Source: Sodiomyces alkalinus F11
Lineage: Eukaryota; Ascomycota; Sordariomycetes; Glomerellales; Plectosphaerellaceae
Direction: 5' to 3'
Length of the DNA: 64,000 nucleotides
Assembly: GCF_003711515.1 (NCBI RefSeq)
Contig: NW_021167079.1
Span: 6,752,385-6,816,384, forward strand
Each line of letters starts with the position of its first letter. The first letter of the stretch is position 1. Below, piece by piece: positions 45,539-57,080 of the stretch. The notes beneath the pieces were generated by a model. That model made no database searches. It saw nothing but the letters and a program-made list of their open reading frames with translations, and had not been told where the DNA came from. The position numbers were made by a program, and so were the translations under genes.

Positions 45539-47794
45539 ATGTCTCTGTTGTAAGCTACAGCAGGAAAGGCGGAATTGGAAGAAAGGGTTGAAGATGTGAA
45601 CTGACCATGACAAAAAGCCAAGACCCAAAAGACTCACTGACCTTGGCTCCCGTATAGTTCCTCCATCTTCCACTTCGTCCCTCTCCTCTAGACCCCTACC
45701 ATGGGCTGGAACCATCGCCCTTCTGCTATCCAGGATATCGATATCCTTGGCGGCCCCGTTCGTCCCTCCAAACGAGTTCATCTTCAACGCGGGAGGCAAA
45801 AATGGTGCTGTGGTCAGTGAGAACATCGAATGTAGCCGTATTGGCCGTGATCTCATGGCCTTGGGAGTGAGTCTAGCTGCTGCTCTGCTGTCTGCCCACT
45901 TACACCTACACATCTACTACATCACATTCGTCTTCCTCATATTAACCAAGTCCACTCAGGGAAATGCAATCGACGCCATCGTCGGCACCCAGCTCTGCGT
46001 CGGCGTCACAGCCATGTACCACTCCGGCATCGGAGGTGGAGGATTCGCCGTAGTCCGCGACTCTGAAGGGAACTACGAAGTCGTCGATTTCAGGGAATCC
46101 GCCCCGGCAGCCGCCAGCGAGGATATGTTCAACAATAACGCCGACGCGAGCATATCCGGCGGCTTGGCCGTGGGTGTCCCGGGGGAGTTGAAGGGGTTGG
46201 AGTATATGCATAAGAAGTATGGTGTGAGTGATGTGTCTTTCCCCTTCACAGCCCGGCCTGCTTCATGCTTCCCCCCCCCCTCCTGGAATTTAAAATCTCG
46301 ATTCCTGACATCAAGTTCTATCCATGTCCGTGTCCGCCCACGTCCATAGTCTTTGCCCTGGGATCGGGTAGTTATGCCTGCTTCTCATCTTGCCAAGCGC
46401 GGCATCACCATCAATGCCGACATGGACCGGTACATGAAAGCGGCCATCGAGAGCGCCGGGAGAAACTTCCTTGTGGAAGATCCGGAATGGGCTGAAGAGT
46501 TCGCTCCCAACGGTAGGTGGCCCCGTGCCGTTTCGAAACAGCCCAGGATTTGGCGCTTGTATGACTGACCAGGGTTGGGATAAAGGCACGTTGCTCGGTC
46601 TTGGGGACACGATATATCTGAACCGTTATGCCGCGTATGCAACTCCTCTTCCTCAGAGAAGAGAAGAAAAGGCAAAAGTACTGACAAAAAAAAAAAACCA
46701 GAACCCTCAAAACAATAGCCATCGAAGGCGCAGATGCCTTCTACACCGGAAGCCTCGCCGCCTCCTTCGTCCGCACCGTCCAGGAAACCGGCGGCATCAT
46801 GACCCTGGACGACATGCGCTCCTACCGCGTCGAGTCCCGCGAACCCCTCCTCACCACCTTCCGCAACTTCACCCTCATCTCCGCCGGCGTCCCCGCCAGC
46901 GGCGCCGTCTGCCTCAACACCCTCAAGATCCTCGAGCAGTTCGACGACCACGCCGCCGCCGACACCAACCTCACCACCCACCGCTTCGACGAGGCCTCCC
47001 GCTTCGCCTACGGCGCCCGCTCCCTGCTGGGCGACCCATCCTTCGTCGCCGGCATGCCCGCCTACGAGCGCCGCCTCCTCTCCGCCGCCGAAGCCAAGGC
47101 CATCCGCGCCCGCATCCGCGACGACGCCACCCTCCCCGTCGAACACTACGACCCGGACCGCCGCCACGGCTCCGACCTGCCCCACCCCCACTACTACACC
47201 ACCCCCGGCTTCGGCACCTCCCACGTCGCCGCCGTCGGCGCCGCCTCGGGCCTCGCCGCCACCCTGACCTCCACCGTCAACCTCCTCTTCGGCGCCCTCC
47301 GCATCGACCCCCGCACCGGCGTCGTCCTCAACAACGAGATGAACGACTTCTCCATCCCGGGCGTCCGCAACGCCTTCGGCTTCGAACCCTCCCCCGCCAA
47401 CTTCATCCGCCCGCGTAAGCGGCCCCTCTCGTCCTCCTCCCCCGTCCTCGTCGAGGACGCCCACGGAACCCTCCGCATGGCCATCGGCGCCGCCGGCGGC
47501 TCGCGCATCATCAGCGCCACCGCCCAGGTCATCTGGCGCGTCCTCGAGCAGGGCTGGTCCCTGCCCGACGCCATGCGCGCCCCGAGGCTGCACGACCAGC
47601 TCATGCCCAACCGTGTCATGCTGGAGTACAGCTTCGATAACGCCACCGCTGCCAGCTTGCACGAGAAGGGGCACAACATCACCTGGGTCCCCGAGGGGCT
47701 GAGCGCTGTGCAGGCCATTCGTGTTCTTGACCATGGCGTCTTCGAGGCGGTCGGTGAGCCGCGCCAGCGTCACAGCGGCGGGTTGACGAGATGA
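45539..47794 (+). CDS. Gamma-glutamyltranspeptidase, secreted or vacuolar
   Basis: This Ntn-hydrolase transfers or hydrolyses the gamma-glutamyl group of glutathione. Six exons (45539-45549, 45692-45866, 45960-46223, 46350-46512, 46586-46634, 46702-47794) give 584 aa in phase. The first exon has only 11 nt. Joined to exon 2 it gives a signal peptide, MSLLPLPWAGTIALLLSRIS, ending SLAAP. Later joins rebuild RIGRDLMALG-GNAIDAIVGTQ, HKKYG-SLPWDRVV, FAPN-GTLLGLGDTIYLNRYA-ATLKTIAIEG. Family blocks include YHSGIGGGGFAVVRD, VDFRESAPAAA, VGVPGELKGLE and NNEMNDFSIPG. The self-cleavage nucleophile is Thr393 in FGTSHVAAV, and VIWRVLEQGWSLPDAMRAPR follows. The first exon is the least certain part. Confidence 0.92.
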
Positions 47795-48221
47795 CTTTCA
47801 TCTTGGTGGAACGACCTGATAGATTAGATATGGCGTACACATGTTCACATGACAACCTTCCGTATATGCACCCGAGGCAACTCACTCCCCCGTAAGGTGA
47901 TAGACGCAATAGACATGACGAATGGAAAGCAAGTAGCTCTCGCTGCAACATGCCGGCTATTCTTCCGTCTCTTGAATGGATGGATGGTCGGCTATCTCGG
48001 TAGGCAACATCGTGTCCTACGGAGAAAGAGGTGATTTCGGGGTATCGCTAAGTCTATCCGTGGGCTATGATGATGAAAAGATAACAACAACAAGAGAGAC
48101 GCTACCGAGGCACGACCCGTGAAGATACAACAAAGATCATACAAGAGAAAAGGAAGAAAAACGGAGGAATAGTAAGGACCTGTAAGAAGCCAGGCCTACA
48201 GTTCAAGATCCCCTTGCATCC
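47795..48221. other. Convergent 3' flanks of the gamma-glutamyltranspeptidase gene and ALG11
   Basis: 427 bp with no supported gene. Confidence 0.45.
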
Positions 48222-50143
48222 TCAAGCCATGCCGATCAGCACCTCCATTTGCGCCTGCCATCTCCGCGCGAATTCCTCTTCCCCAAAGCGTTGCGCCGAT
48301 CGCCGAGCCCGCTGTCGCATGGCAAGCGGATCCTTGATAGAGAGTGCTTTCTCAAAACCATCTGCAAACTCGGTAGCCGTGGTCGCATGATAGCCTAGAC
48401 AGATGAACCAAATTAGCCTGGGCTGAGAAAGAGTAGTCGGGATAGAAAAGAAGACAAGACAAGAAAAGAAGAAGAAGAAGAAAAAGAAAAAAAAAGTGCC
48501 AAAAGTACCTGTCGGTTCGCCGTCAACGTCAACGACAATGTCGAGCTTTGGCCCTCCACTGTCATGAACCACCGAGATGAGACCAGCAGCCTGGTACTCC
48601 ACCACGCCAATGCCAAAGTGCTCGTTCCACATGCCGTTCGCACCAACGGACGCCCTGCGCAGCCAATCAAGGATATCGGGCCACGGCACGTCAAGGCGGA
48701 AGTCGACGTGGTTCCGGATGCCGAGCTCGTTGGTCAGTAACCTCAACTCGTAGACGCGCTTGGAGTCGGAATCGTCCCGGACGCTGCCCACGAGGACCAG
48801 ACGTGCGTCGCGCAAGGCCGGTATTTCCCTCTTCCGCAGTTCGGCGAAGGCGCCCAGGATGAGCTTGTGGTTTTTCTCGGGACGGAACTGGGCGATGTAG
48901 AGGATGATCTCCTCGCGGCGCGCCTCGCTGGCCGCCGACACCTCAACGGTGCTCTCGAGCTCTTCGACCGCACATGGCGGGTACACCACGGCGATGGGAT
49001 GTGTACGGGAGCGGATGACACGGCGAGGACCCCAGATTTGCTGGATGTGCGCCTGGGTCCAGCTCGAATTGGTCATGACTACGTCGGCGGTTGACCCCAC
49101 CCGGGCATAAAGGGCAGCGAACAACCTCCAGTAAGCACGCTTCACGACGCCCCGAGCACCGACACCCTGGCCAGCATTGACGCCCTGACTTCCGACTGTA
49201 GACTTTGGGTCGAGGGACTCGAGCATATCGGTGGAAATGGTCGGGTAGTGGACGTAGGCTGCAGTGGGAACACTAGGGAAGAGGAACTTGGACAAGCCAA
49301 GAGCAAAGGCGTAGCCCATAGTGTCGATGAATAGATCGGGGACGAGCTGCCCAAAGGCGTCCCAGGCCAAAACCATCGAGCCGAGAGACTGGCCCAGCAG
49401 GGTGAAGTGAGGCCATGTAGATGCGAGGACCAGGTGACGGGTGCTGAGGTGGAGAAAGAAGAGGGTGTCGGGGTGTAGATCGATATTGAAACGGGTCTGA
49501 AAAAACAGAACAGAATAGTCAGTCAGAAAGTGCTGTTCCATAAAAAGAAGGTGGAGGAGTCAAGAGATGCTCTATCAGTCTACTTACCTTGACACGATGC
49601 ACCATCTCATGCTTCTTGAGGTCACGGTCTCCTGTGTAGACGACGCAGATTGCGTAGGGCCACTGCTTTTGAGTGGCACGAATAGCAGCCCAGAGGACTC
49701 TTTCGCCACCTCCACCAGCATTACTACCGAAAAGATTAGCGACCCATATTCCGTTTCCATTCCTTTTCTTCTTTCTTCTTTCCCTTTTCCTGCACTGCTT
49801 GTTCAAGCCTTGTAAAGCTCAGGACATACCAGAATGGGTGAAAGAATCCCACGATGCCAGTCCAGTCCTTGTTCGACGGCAGCGGGCTGCCCTGACTGTC
49901 CGTTCCACGAAGAGATTGTGCATCGACTGTTCCCCAGCCGTCAGAGCTATCCTTGTTCAAAGTCTCGTCTTTCTTCTTATTGGATCCCGCTAGCTCCAGC
50001 AGGTGCGTGTGCCTCCCTTCGGTCTTCTTGCATAGGTATGTTCCGGCAACAGAGCCAATGCTGCGTAGGAGAATTGGAAGAAGAAAGTATATGAGGATGG
50101 GGGCTGCTGCTAGGAGGGACACGGTAGTGGTCGGTAGGTCCAT
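48222..50143 (-). CDS. ALG11: Alpha-1,2-mannosyltransferase Alg11 of the lipid-linked oligosaccharide pathway
   Basis: Alg11 adds the fourth and fifth mannoses to dolichol-linked Man3GlcNAc2 on the cytosolic side of the ER. Four exons (50143-49830, 49723-49588, 49496-48509, 48394-48222) give 536 aa. The joins rebuild [38 protein letters not shown] and VDVDGEPTG-YHATTATEFADGF. An N-terminal anchor (LLAAAPILIYFLLPILL, about 10-27) precedes the catalytic GT4 part. Key blocks are [56 protein letters not shown] and the sugar-nucleotide EX7E region HFGIGVVEYQAAGLI. The last intron has an A/G-rich run on the + strand (48460-48495). Confidence 0.96.
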
Positions 50144-51375
50144 TGTGTTGACTTGTGCTGTGGCGATACAGAGCAAGGAGGACGCGTGATCAAAGTCGGA
50201 TCCCCGCCCACGGGGTGGGTTGTCTATTTTTTCCCGAAAAGGCGTCTAAAGCTTTACTATTGAGATAGTTGTCGGACTGAGAATAGTTGAGGTTAAGGAC
50301 TTCTTCTAATTGCTGTGTCCAAGCCTGGTTACCGCTAATATCTGGTGGTGTGTCGAGTCGGTAGAGAGTGCGCGCTTGTGGGGTAGAAAGGAAGGGGTAT
50401 AAGGGAAAAGAGGGTGTTGGTCAAAATTATAAGACGATAGGAGGATGGGTTTTTGTTCGTGCTCTGTTGCGCAGAGAATAAGGTAGTGAGGAGCGCTCCC
50501 AACTGTAGATGTGCTTGTTGCGTTGCCCACGCCCGGGAGAGCGAAGCCGTACAACCACAAGGTCAACAGAACCAAGACCCTTAATGTTGCTTCCAGGACA
50601 GCCGCATCATGGAAGCCAACACAAAACAAAGAGAGTAAAAAAATATGAGAAATGACACAGAGCTTCGTTTGTCTCTGGAATGGTGGCTATTGAGTAAGGA
50701 ATGTGTTGAAAGGTGGCAGGAAGAGGAAGATGATAAGAAGGACAAGTGGTTGAAAGTGAATGCTGGCTGGTGGAAAGTACCAAGTACGCATAATAATGAG
50801 TACTTCGTCGTACTTCGTCAGGTGGGGAGCTCTAGCGTAGGTAGCTTGGACACTTCTGTCGTTTCCAAATTGCGGGCTCTCACCAGGGGGGAAGGAAGGT
50901 GGGGTGTGTGTCATAGCCCAGGTTTCTGGTTCACATGGGTCATATTCCCTAATGGGACCGCTGAGACATCCGCTAAAGCCACATCGATGCCTGTCTGAGT
51001 CAGCATAGACATCGCGAAAAGTGGCTGTGAAGCTAAACACATTCCTTCTCCCGTCTCTTCCACCAAGACCACAGATTTACACCACTCGACTCTGATCTTG
51101 GTCGAGTTATCTTTTCCATTCTCTCATCTTGCTTTAATTGGATTTGTTGACTTCAAATGTGTACCGGTGAACAGCTCATGTGAGCTCTCGGCGAGCCTCT
51201 CCCACAAGACCCGGTAGACTCCTTCCACACCACCCTCCTATGAGTCCTATCTCATGCGGCTACTTCCAACGACCATCATCCTCTTGAAGGGCTCCGGCTC
51301 CCTTCACTCCGTCTTATACGACTCCCTGAGCCGTCACTCCCCGTCAACTCTTCGCTTCAAGCTTCAACTACCATC
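50144..51375. other. 1.2 kb divergent region between ALG11 and COX18
   Basis: No gene is supported. A 117-codon ORF at 50645-50998 lacks family features. A GTACTTCGTCGTACTTCGTC direct repeat lies near 50800-50820. Confidence 0.5.
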
Positions 51376-52001
51376 ATGGCTTCATATAGAGGCTCTCTAT
51401 GTCATCTGAGAGGCCCCTTGCAGTCCATCTCGTGGGCCCGTTCTACCCAGGGCTCACTGAGACTACCGGTCCTCTCCCAGCTACGCCCTTCCACCCACCA
51501 TGGCTGTCAGCCCAGACACTCATCTCACCCATCACCCACCGCCCACGGCGTGCGCTGTCTTCATCTAGGCACCGTTCTAGAATCCGGCGTTCACCTGGCC
51601 CAAGAATCTCTACTCGCCATCCACGCCACCACCGGCCTACCCTGGTACTTCGTCATTCCGCTTTTCGCACTCGGCGTCAACCTTACCGTTCGGTTGCCTC
51701 TTCAGATTTATAGCAGAAAAATCATCCTTGCTCGGTCGCGGCTGCAGCCGATCGTCGGGACATGGGCAGCATTTCACAAGCTGAGACGCCAGGAGAAACT
51801 GTCTCGCGCCCTTTACACGGGGAAATCACAAGCCCGGCTTTGTAAAGAACGAGGTCTACAAATCTGGAAAGCATGGGCCCCGTCTCTCAGTATCGCTCCC
51901 TGGATTATGGCTACAGACGCTACCCGTCGCATGACCGGCGCCGGCGGCGGCATAATCTCCCTTGTATCCGGCCAATATATCCAAGAGCATCGGCAGCAGT
52001 T

Positions 52002-52033
<32 letters not shown>

Positions 52034-52578
52034 CCCAGGGACTGGTTCCAGCCACTACCGCGCAACCAGTTGAAGGCATTCCCCTCAGCGATACCGACTC
52101 TTCCGTCTCACTCACAACCGCAGCCCCAGATGCCCAATTACCAGCGGATGTCTCCTCGTTCCTCGAGCCGAGCATGGCGACCGGTGGCACCCTATGGTTT
52201 CCGGACCTGACGGTCCCCGATCCCTATATCATCCTTCCCATTTTATGGTCAGCCACGTTGTGTTGGGCTTTGATTCCCGAGACGCCCGCAGCCCGTCGGG
52301 CGTTCTTCAATATGACCCAGGATGTCAGCAAACTCACAACCGTCGCCAATACTAGCACTCCATGGGCATTGCGGCTACGAAGAGCAGCCTTGCTCGTTTC
52401 TATCGGCATGCCCTTGATCGCCATGTATCTCCCTGCCGGCATGCTGCTCTACGTCGTCTCGTCGTCGCTATGGACGCAACTAAACGGTTGGATATTGAAC
52501 CGCTATATGCCCTTTGAAAGTCCATTTGCCACACCTCCCATGGCACTGGAAAAGGGTTGGGTGAAGCCTCCGAAATAA
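51376..52578 (+). CDS. COX18: Mitochondrial Oxa1-family insertase Cox18/Oxa2
   Basis: Cox18 translocates the C-terminal tail of Cox2 across the inner membrane during cytochrome oxidase assembly. A single exon gives 400 aa. The N-terminal 60 residues are rich in Ser, Arg and His without acids, a likely presequence. The insertase core begins with TGLPWYFVIPLFALGVNLTV (about 86-105), as in the YidC/Oxa1/Alb3 family, followed by RLPLQIYSRKIILARSRLQP. Further membrane segments are YIILPILWSATLCWALIP and LVSIGMPLIAMYLPAGMLLYVV. A ten-Gln run at about 210-219 comes from a CAG repeat in the matrix loop. The conserved PAGMLLYVVSSSLWTQLN is the last transmembrane block. The ATG has a good context (CCATCATGG). 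Confidence 0.88.
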
Positions 52579-52838
52579 AACAGGCGGAAGAAAAAAAGGC
52601 TGAAAGGCTCCATAGCTCATCGTGTAGAAACACGAGCGATCAGTTAGATTCGCTACAAAACCCTGTACAAATATACACCCTGTAACATCCGGATAGCAAC
52701 GCCATGATAACAAACGAAGAGGTTCAACCCAGGAGGGCTGGATGATAAATGAGCCCCTCTGCCCCAACGATGAGTAGAACTGAAAACTTCCCCCGACCAC
52801 CAAGCACGTCTCGTCCAAAGGACACGCTTCGCCATGCA
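52579..52838. other. Convergent 3' flanks of COX18 and the syntaxin gene
   Basis: 260 bp with no supported gene. Confidence 0.4.
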
Positions 52839-53810
52839 TTAATCGATGAAAATAGCCAACAAGACAATAGTCAAAATGACGGCGAGGATGAGCATCAAGC
52901 AGCACCCCTTGTTCCTCGCCGCCTTCTGATGCCGCGCCGCATGCGTGAGCTCCACCTGCGCGCCGCGCGTGTCGTCCCGCACATCCTCCACGTTATCCGC
53001 AATCGACGTCAGCTGCTCCCCCTGCTCGCTGACGATCTGCGCCACTTGCCGGAACAGCACGTTCAGGTCGCCGACGCCCTGTTCGATGTTGCGGATCTCC
53101 TCCTCCCGCTCGATGATCAGCGCCTCCTGGAAATCCACCTCGTCCTGCGGGGCCAGCCTCGCCAGCTCTTGTTGTTGCAGCTGTTGCTGGCCGGGCAGGT
53201 GCTCATCGCCTGTGCCTGCTCCCTCGAGCGCCTCGGGGCTTTGGGCGGCCCGCGCGGCGGTTACGGATGCGCGCTCCTTCTCGAGGGCTCGGCGTTGGAC
53301 TTCTTGGAATTCTTGGAGGGCGTTCTGGAAGTCGGTCGAGACGCGGGTTTGGTCGTACTTTTGTTGTTTCTGTTATATCAAATTTCAAGTCAGGAAGCGA
53401 TTCCCCTAAGGAACATTTGTGTAGGCACTGTACCCGAGGAAGGGCGCCCCTGGTTCACGGGAGAAGAGAGGGAGCAAAGAAAAGAAAAAAGTAAAGAAAA
53501 AATAAGAAAAGTAAAAAGAAAAACGCACCGTGAGGTCCTCCCAGGTCTGAAGTTTCTTGACACCCTGACCAATATCCTTACATGTCTCCCGCAACTTCTC
53601 CAGAAGATCATGCACCCGCTCGCGTACCCTCGGGGTATCCCGCCTCGTTCCTAAAAGGTCGACATCAGAGCTGAGCTTGGAGATGTTCCGTCGCAGGCCA
53701 AGGACTTTGTTCATAAGCTCAGTTTGTAGTTGTTTAAACCCCGGGTCGTCGCTGTAGCCTCCTCTCGAGGCTGTCCCCGACTCGAGCGATGATAACTGGT
53801 CGTACGACAT
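52839..53810 (-). CDS. Pep12-like syntaxin (endosomal/vacuolar Qa-SNARE)
   Basis: A t-SNARE for fusion at late endosome/vacuole membranes. Two exons (53810-53529 and 53369-52839) give 270 aa, joined TWEDLT + KQQKYDQTRVSTDFQ. The N-terminus MSYDQLSSLESG leads to the Habc three-helix domain (about 25-150; ELMNKVLGLRRNISKLS, FQNALQEFQEVQRRAL). The SNARE motif runs from IIEREEEIRNIEQGVGDLN to SIADNVEDVRDDTRGAQ with the zero-layer Gln in VAQIVSEQGEQL. The C-terminal anchor is CCLMLILAVILTIVLLAIF, preceded by Arg/Lys. The lumenal tail is one or two residues. The pattern favours Pep12 over plasma-membrane Sso or Golgi Sed5, but the choice rests on memory of the family. Confidence 0.92.
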
Positions 53811-54369
53811 GGCAACCGAGGCGATCGCGAATCGACTGGGCGAAAGGTTTCCGATGGTGTATCGAGAAGTGACTGTGATTGCCTGACGCTAGTAAAGCTC
53901 GAGAAAATAAAGAAATTCAGGTTATTGCGCCAGAAACGTTGACCAGAAAACGAGTGTCGGGTTATCTGGGAGTCGAAGATGGTTGTTGCGACCGCCGCTT
54001 ATCCGGTTGCCTTGGAGGCAGTACGTTGCAGCTTTCATCATCGGTGGCTGACGCACTAGCCCCACTTTTATCCCTATGTGGTAAAAAAGTGCGGGGACTT
54101 CAAAAAGGGATCAAGCCACGGTGTGGGTACGATCACGTGTTCATGTGACTCCAAGCTCCCAGGTCCTGCAGCTTGCATTTCGTGCTCCGTATCCGTAGCT
54201 CGTCGCGACCCATGTCCGTTGCTCGGAGATTTTTTTTTTGTGTTTACATCGACGATAAAAAAACAGGCGACACCTCAACGAACGACTTTCACTACGTCCG
54301 ACGCAACCTGGTTTCAAGCTCAGTCTGGCCTCTTATTGTGCGCGGTCCGCTCGATCATGACCTGTCAAC
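53811..54369. promoter_or_regulatory. Shared divergent promoter region of the syntaxin gene and NDC1
   Basis: 559 bp separate the start codons. I see no gene. A frame open upstream of NDC1 (from 54173) contains no family sequence. Confidence 0.5.
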
Positions 54370-56442
54370 ATGTCCCCTGCGATTTCTAGGAAAGCTCCCT
54401 ATAAGGACTTCCTGCAACCTGCGCTTCACAGACGGTTCTCGTCTGCTGCGACAGTTCTTCTCGGCCTGGTCTACGTCCAGGCCATCTTTCTCGGAGAGCT
54501 CACATCCTGTATGTTATCTACATTCTGAAATGCACTGCACTATCGCAGGTTGGGCCAACTCTAACAAGCGTTCCTTGCTTCCTACAGTCCTTTGGTCCTG
54601 GTTCCCCATCGGTCCCGTCGGCGTCCGAACAGCTCTCCTCTTCGCATGCGCTCTCTCGGTCATAGTTCTCCGCATCTCCCAGTATCACTTTGGCTCCCGG
54701 GCTACGGCGTCGCCGATCCACAGTCTCCCCCAGCTCTTTACCATCCAAGCTCTCGAAGCATGGCTGTTCTACGGCTTTTCCAGCGCCCTGTTCGGGCTGG
54801 TCTACCTGTGGTCCCGCCCGTCGGATTCCAAGCTGAACTGGGTCATTGCCATGAGCGGTGATCGCGTCAAGCTGAACGAGCGACCCGTCTTTGTGGTGTA
54901 TTATCTCTTCGTCAGCGCCATCGCCCAGACGTTCGTCCACATGACTTTCGACAAGGACCAGCTGCGCATCGACATCTCCGAACAGCGAAGGAAAGCCCCG
55001 GCCGACTCATCGCACCCGCTCAAAGTCGTCCTCTCGAGATTGCCTGCCATCTTCGTCTACGCTACCGTGCAGTCCCTGGTTGTCTGGGTCATCTCGGTCA
55101 TCTCCTACACATTGCTCTTCCGACGGACCGTCTGGGGCTGGTCGCTGGCATTTTCCCGGCCGTTCTACAACTTGCCCAAGTCCAACATGCTGCCTCCGCG
55201 CGACTATTGGTTGGGCCGCATCGCGCTGCAGTGCCTGTACGCTGGGGTAACACTGTCGACCATGTGGATGGTCGCCAATTACGCCTTCTCCAAGTTCATG
55301 GTCAAGGCGCCGTTGAAGAATGGGAAACCGCTCACGAACGATTCGAAGGACCCGAACGGTAGCTTACTCAATGGGCTAAAGAGCAAGAAGGCGTCTATCA
55401 GGGTAGGTTCCTCTTGTTCTTTTGTAAGGCGGTTCATCGGATCTTCTCTCGGGGTTGCTAACAGAAGTAGTGTTTTGCTGTTTGGGAACTTGCTCTGATC
55501 GCCCGGGATTTCGAAGATCGGCGCAAGGCCGTATTCGAAGACATCGATCGAAAAGACGGGCCCATGTGGTCTCACATCTACGTTATCTGCCTGGATATCG
55601 TCAAGGCCATGGAGGCGAGAGTGGACGATTACGGCAAGCCGGCTCCCGCGCCGGCTGTCGAGCCCGAACCCGTCATCGAACCGAGGGCTCGGTCCACCGC
55701 GTCCACCGCGCCCCTTAAGGAGGAGCCGATATTCCGAGGGCGGCCCGCGACCAAATCGATGCGTGGAGAAGTGGAAAAGGCTCTGACCCAGGCGGGCAGG
55801 GCGCCCGGACAATCACCCATCGCACAGCTCAGCCCACTGGCGAAGAAGACGCTGCAGGGCGCGCGCGACAAGGTTCTCAGCAAGGAGCAGCAGGAGGCTC
55901 TGAGCCCGCCGCAGATCACAAGCCAGCTCCAAGCATGGGCGTTGACGGTCATCCGCTATCCGTATGTGGGCTGGATCTTCCGGCAGACCTTCCGGCGATG
56001 CATCACGCCCGCCGTATTCGGCACACCCTATGCGGAGCCTGGTCACCACGTGCATGCCGTCGAGGTTCTCAGCCTGCTAGCCGTGCGCAGCTTGTCAGAG
56101 GACAAGTTTGGGAATGTCCACAGGGACGTGGCAACGATCATCCGGACTTTTACGAGAGTGACGAAAAAGCTGGAGGCGTTCAGGGAGAACTTCCCCGTAC
56201 ACTGGACGGACGTGGGAAACCGGAAATACGCACCAGAGGTGGATGTGCTGCTGAAGACGCTGAAGAAGGGCTTGTCGGAGGTTGTGCAGGGGTTTGAGTC
56301 GTATAGCCGCGACCTCCGGCTCACCAGGTCGGACATTAGGGAGGCGAAGGAGGTATCGGCCGAGGCGGAAACTTCTGCAAAGACGGAACGCTCCGAAGAG
56401 GGCCGTGATAAACAGCCCGAGATGACACAGCTGGGCCGTTAG
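54370..56442 (+). CDS. NDC1: Nuclear pore membrane protein Ndc1
   Basis: Ndc1 anchors nuclear pore complexes and spindle pole bodies in the nuclear envelope. Three exons (54370-54508, 54588-55402, 55471-56442) give 641 aa. The start MSPAISRKAPYKDFLQPALH is typical of fungal Ndc1, and the first membrane segment is split by intron 1 (GELTS + FLWSWFPIGP). About six membrane segments lie in the first 300 residues (TVLLGLVYVQAIFLG, VRTALLFACALSVIVLRI, AWLFYGFSSALFGLVYL, VFVVYYLFVSAIAQTFV, AIFVYATVQSLVVWVISVIS, IALQCLYAGVTLSTMWMV). The soluble C-terminal half begins after ASIR + CFAVWELALIARDFEDRR and DRKDGPMWSHIY. A late region has YVGWIFRQTFRRCITPAVFG and VEVLSLLAVRSLSED. The tail is charged and variable. 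Confidence 0.94.
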
Positions 56443-57080
56443 GGGCGAGCTTGGCGTGTATGAGGGATAGGCGGCAGTGTATCACTGCATGTTAAATTTT
56501 CTCTCTATGTAATGATGTGAATTCCAACTATCTTCATGCTCAAGGTCTTATAAGTAAAGATGCAAATCGAGCGTGATGTCTGGCAAACGGCGAGCCGGTG
56601 CAATACCTATCTATACCTCACGCAATGTACCGGGTAAGCTTGTGGCTCCAAGCTACGAGTTGGCTTCTGCACTGCCACCTGCCACCTGCCACCTGCCACT
56701 CGCCATCACTTTTTGTGTGGCTGGCGGAAATGCCTGTGGAGTAATTAAGTACATAACAGTTTGTCCCTCCTCTGCCTCCTGCTCGTCCGTTACCGATCCA
56801 TCACCATCATCTTGGCGATGCAACCTCCTAATGTTTAATTCATTCCTCTTGCTCATTTGGTTATTAGACCGTTTGCTTTACGGTCTCTCTGATTTCTTAA
56901 ATGAATCATGCCCCCCTAAGACCGCACGCACTCCACCTGCGTTGTTGACAACACGGCGCATCGATCGTCATCACGGCCTGAGCAACCCAGACGCATCAGA
57001 CCGTTGCCAACCGATTCCAACACGCCCACGACCCTAGAAACCGATATCCACTATTCCGAGCCTTAACCAACATTGCTGCG
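56443..57080. other. Intergenic between NDC1 and DLT1
   Basis: 638 bp holding the NDC1 3' flank and the DLT1 promoter. It carries four tandem CTGCCAC units at 56672-56699. No gene is supported. Confidence 0.5.
56672..56699. repeat. Tandem heptamer (CTGCCAC)4
   Basis: Four perfect copies of CTGCCAC in the region upstream of DLT1. Confidence 0.9.

Noticed and set aside
50645..50998. 117-codon + ORF in the ALG11/COX18 region
   Set aside because: Trp- and Lys-rich opening and later low conservation-type sequence; no family match; probably chance.
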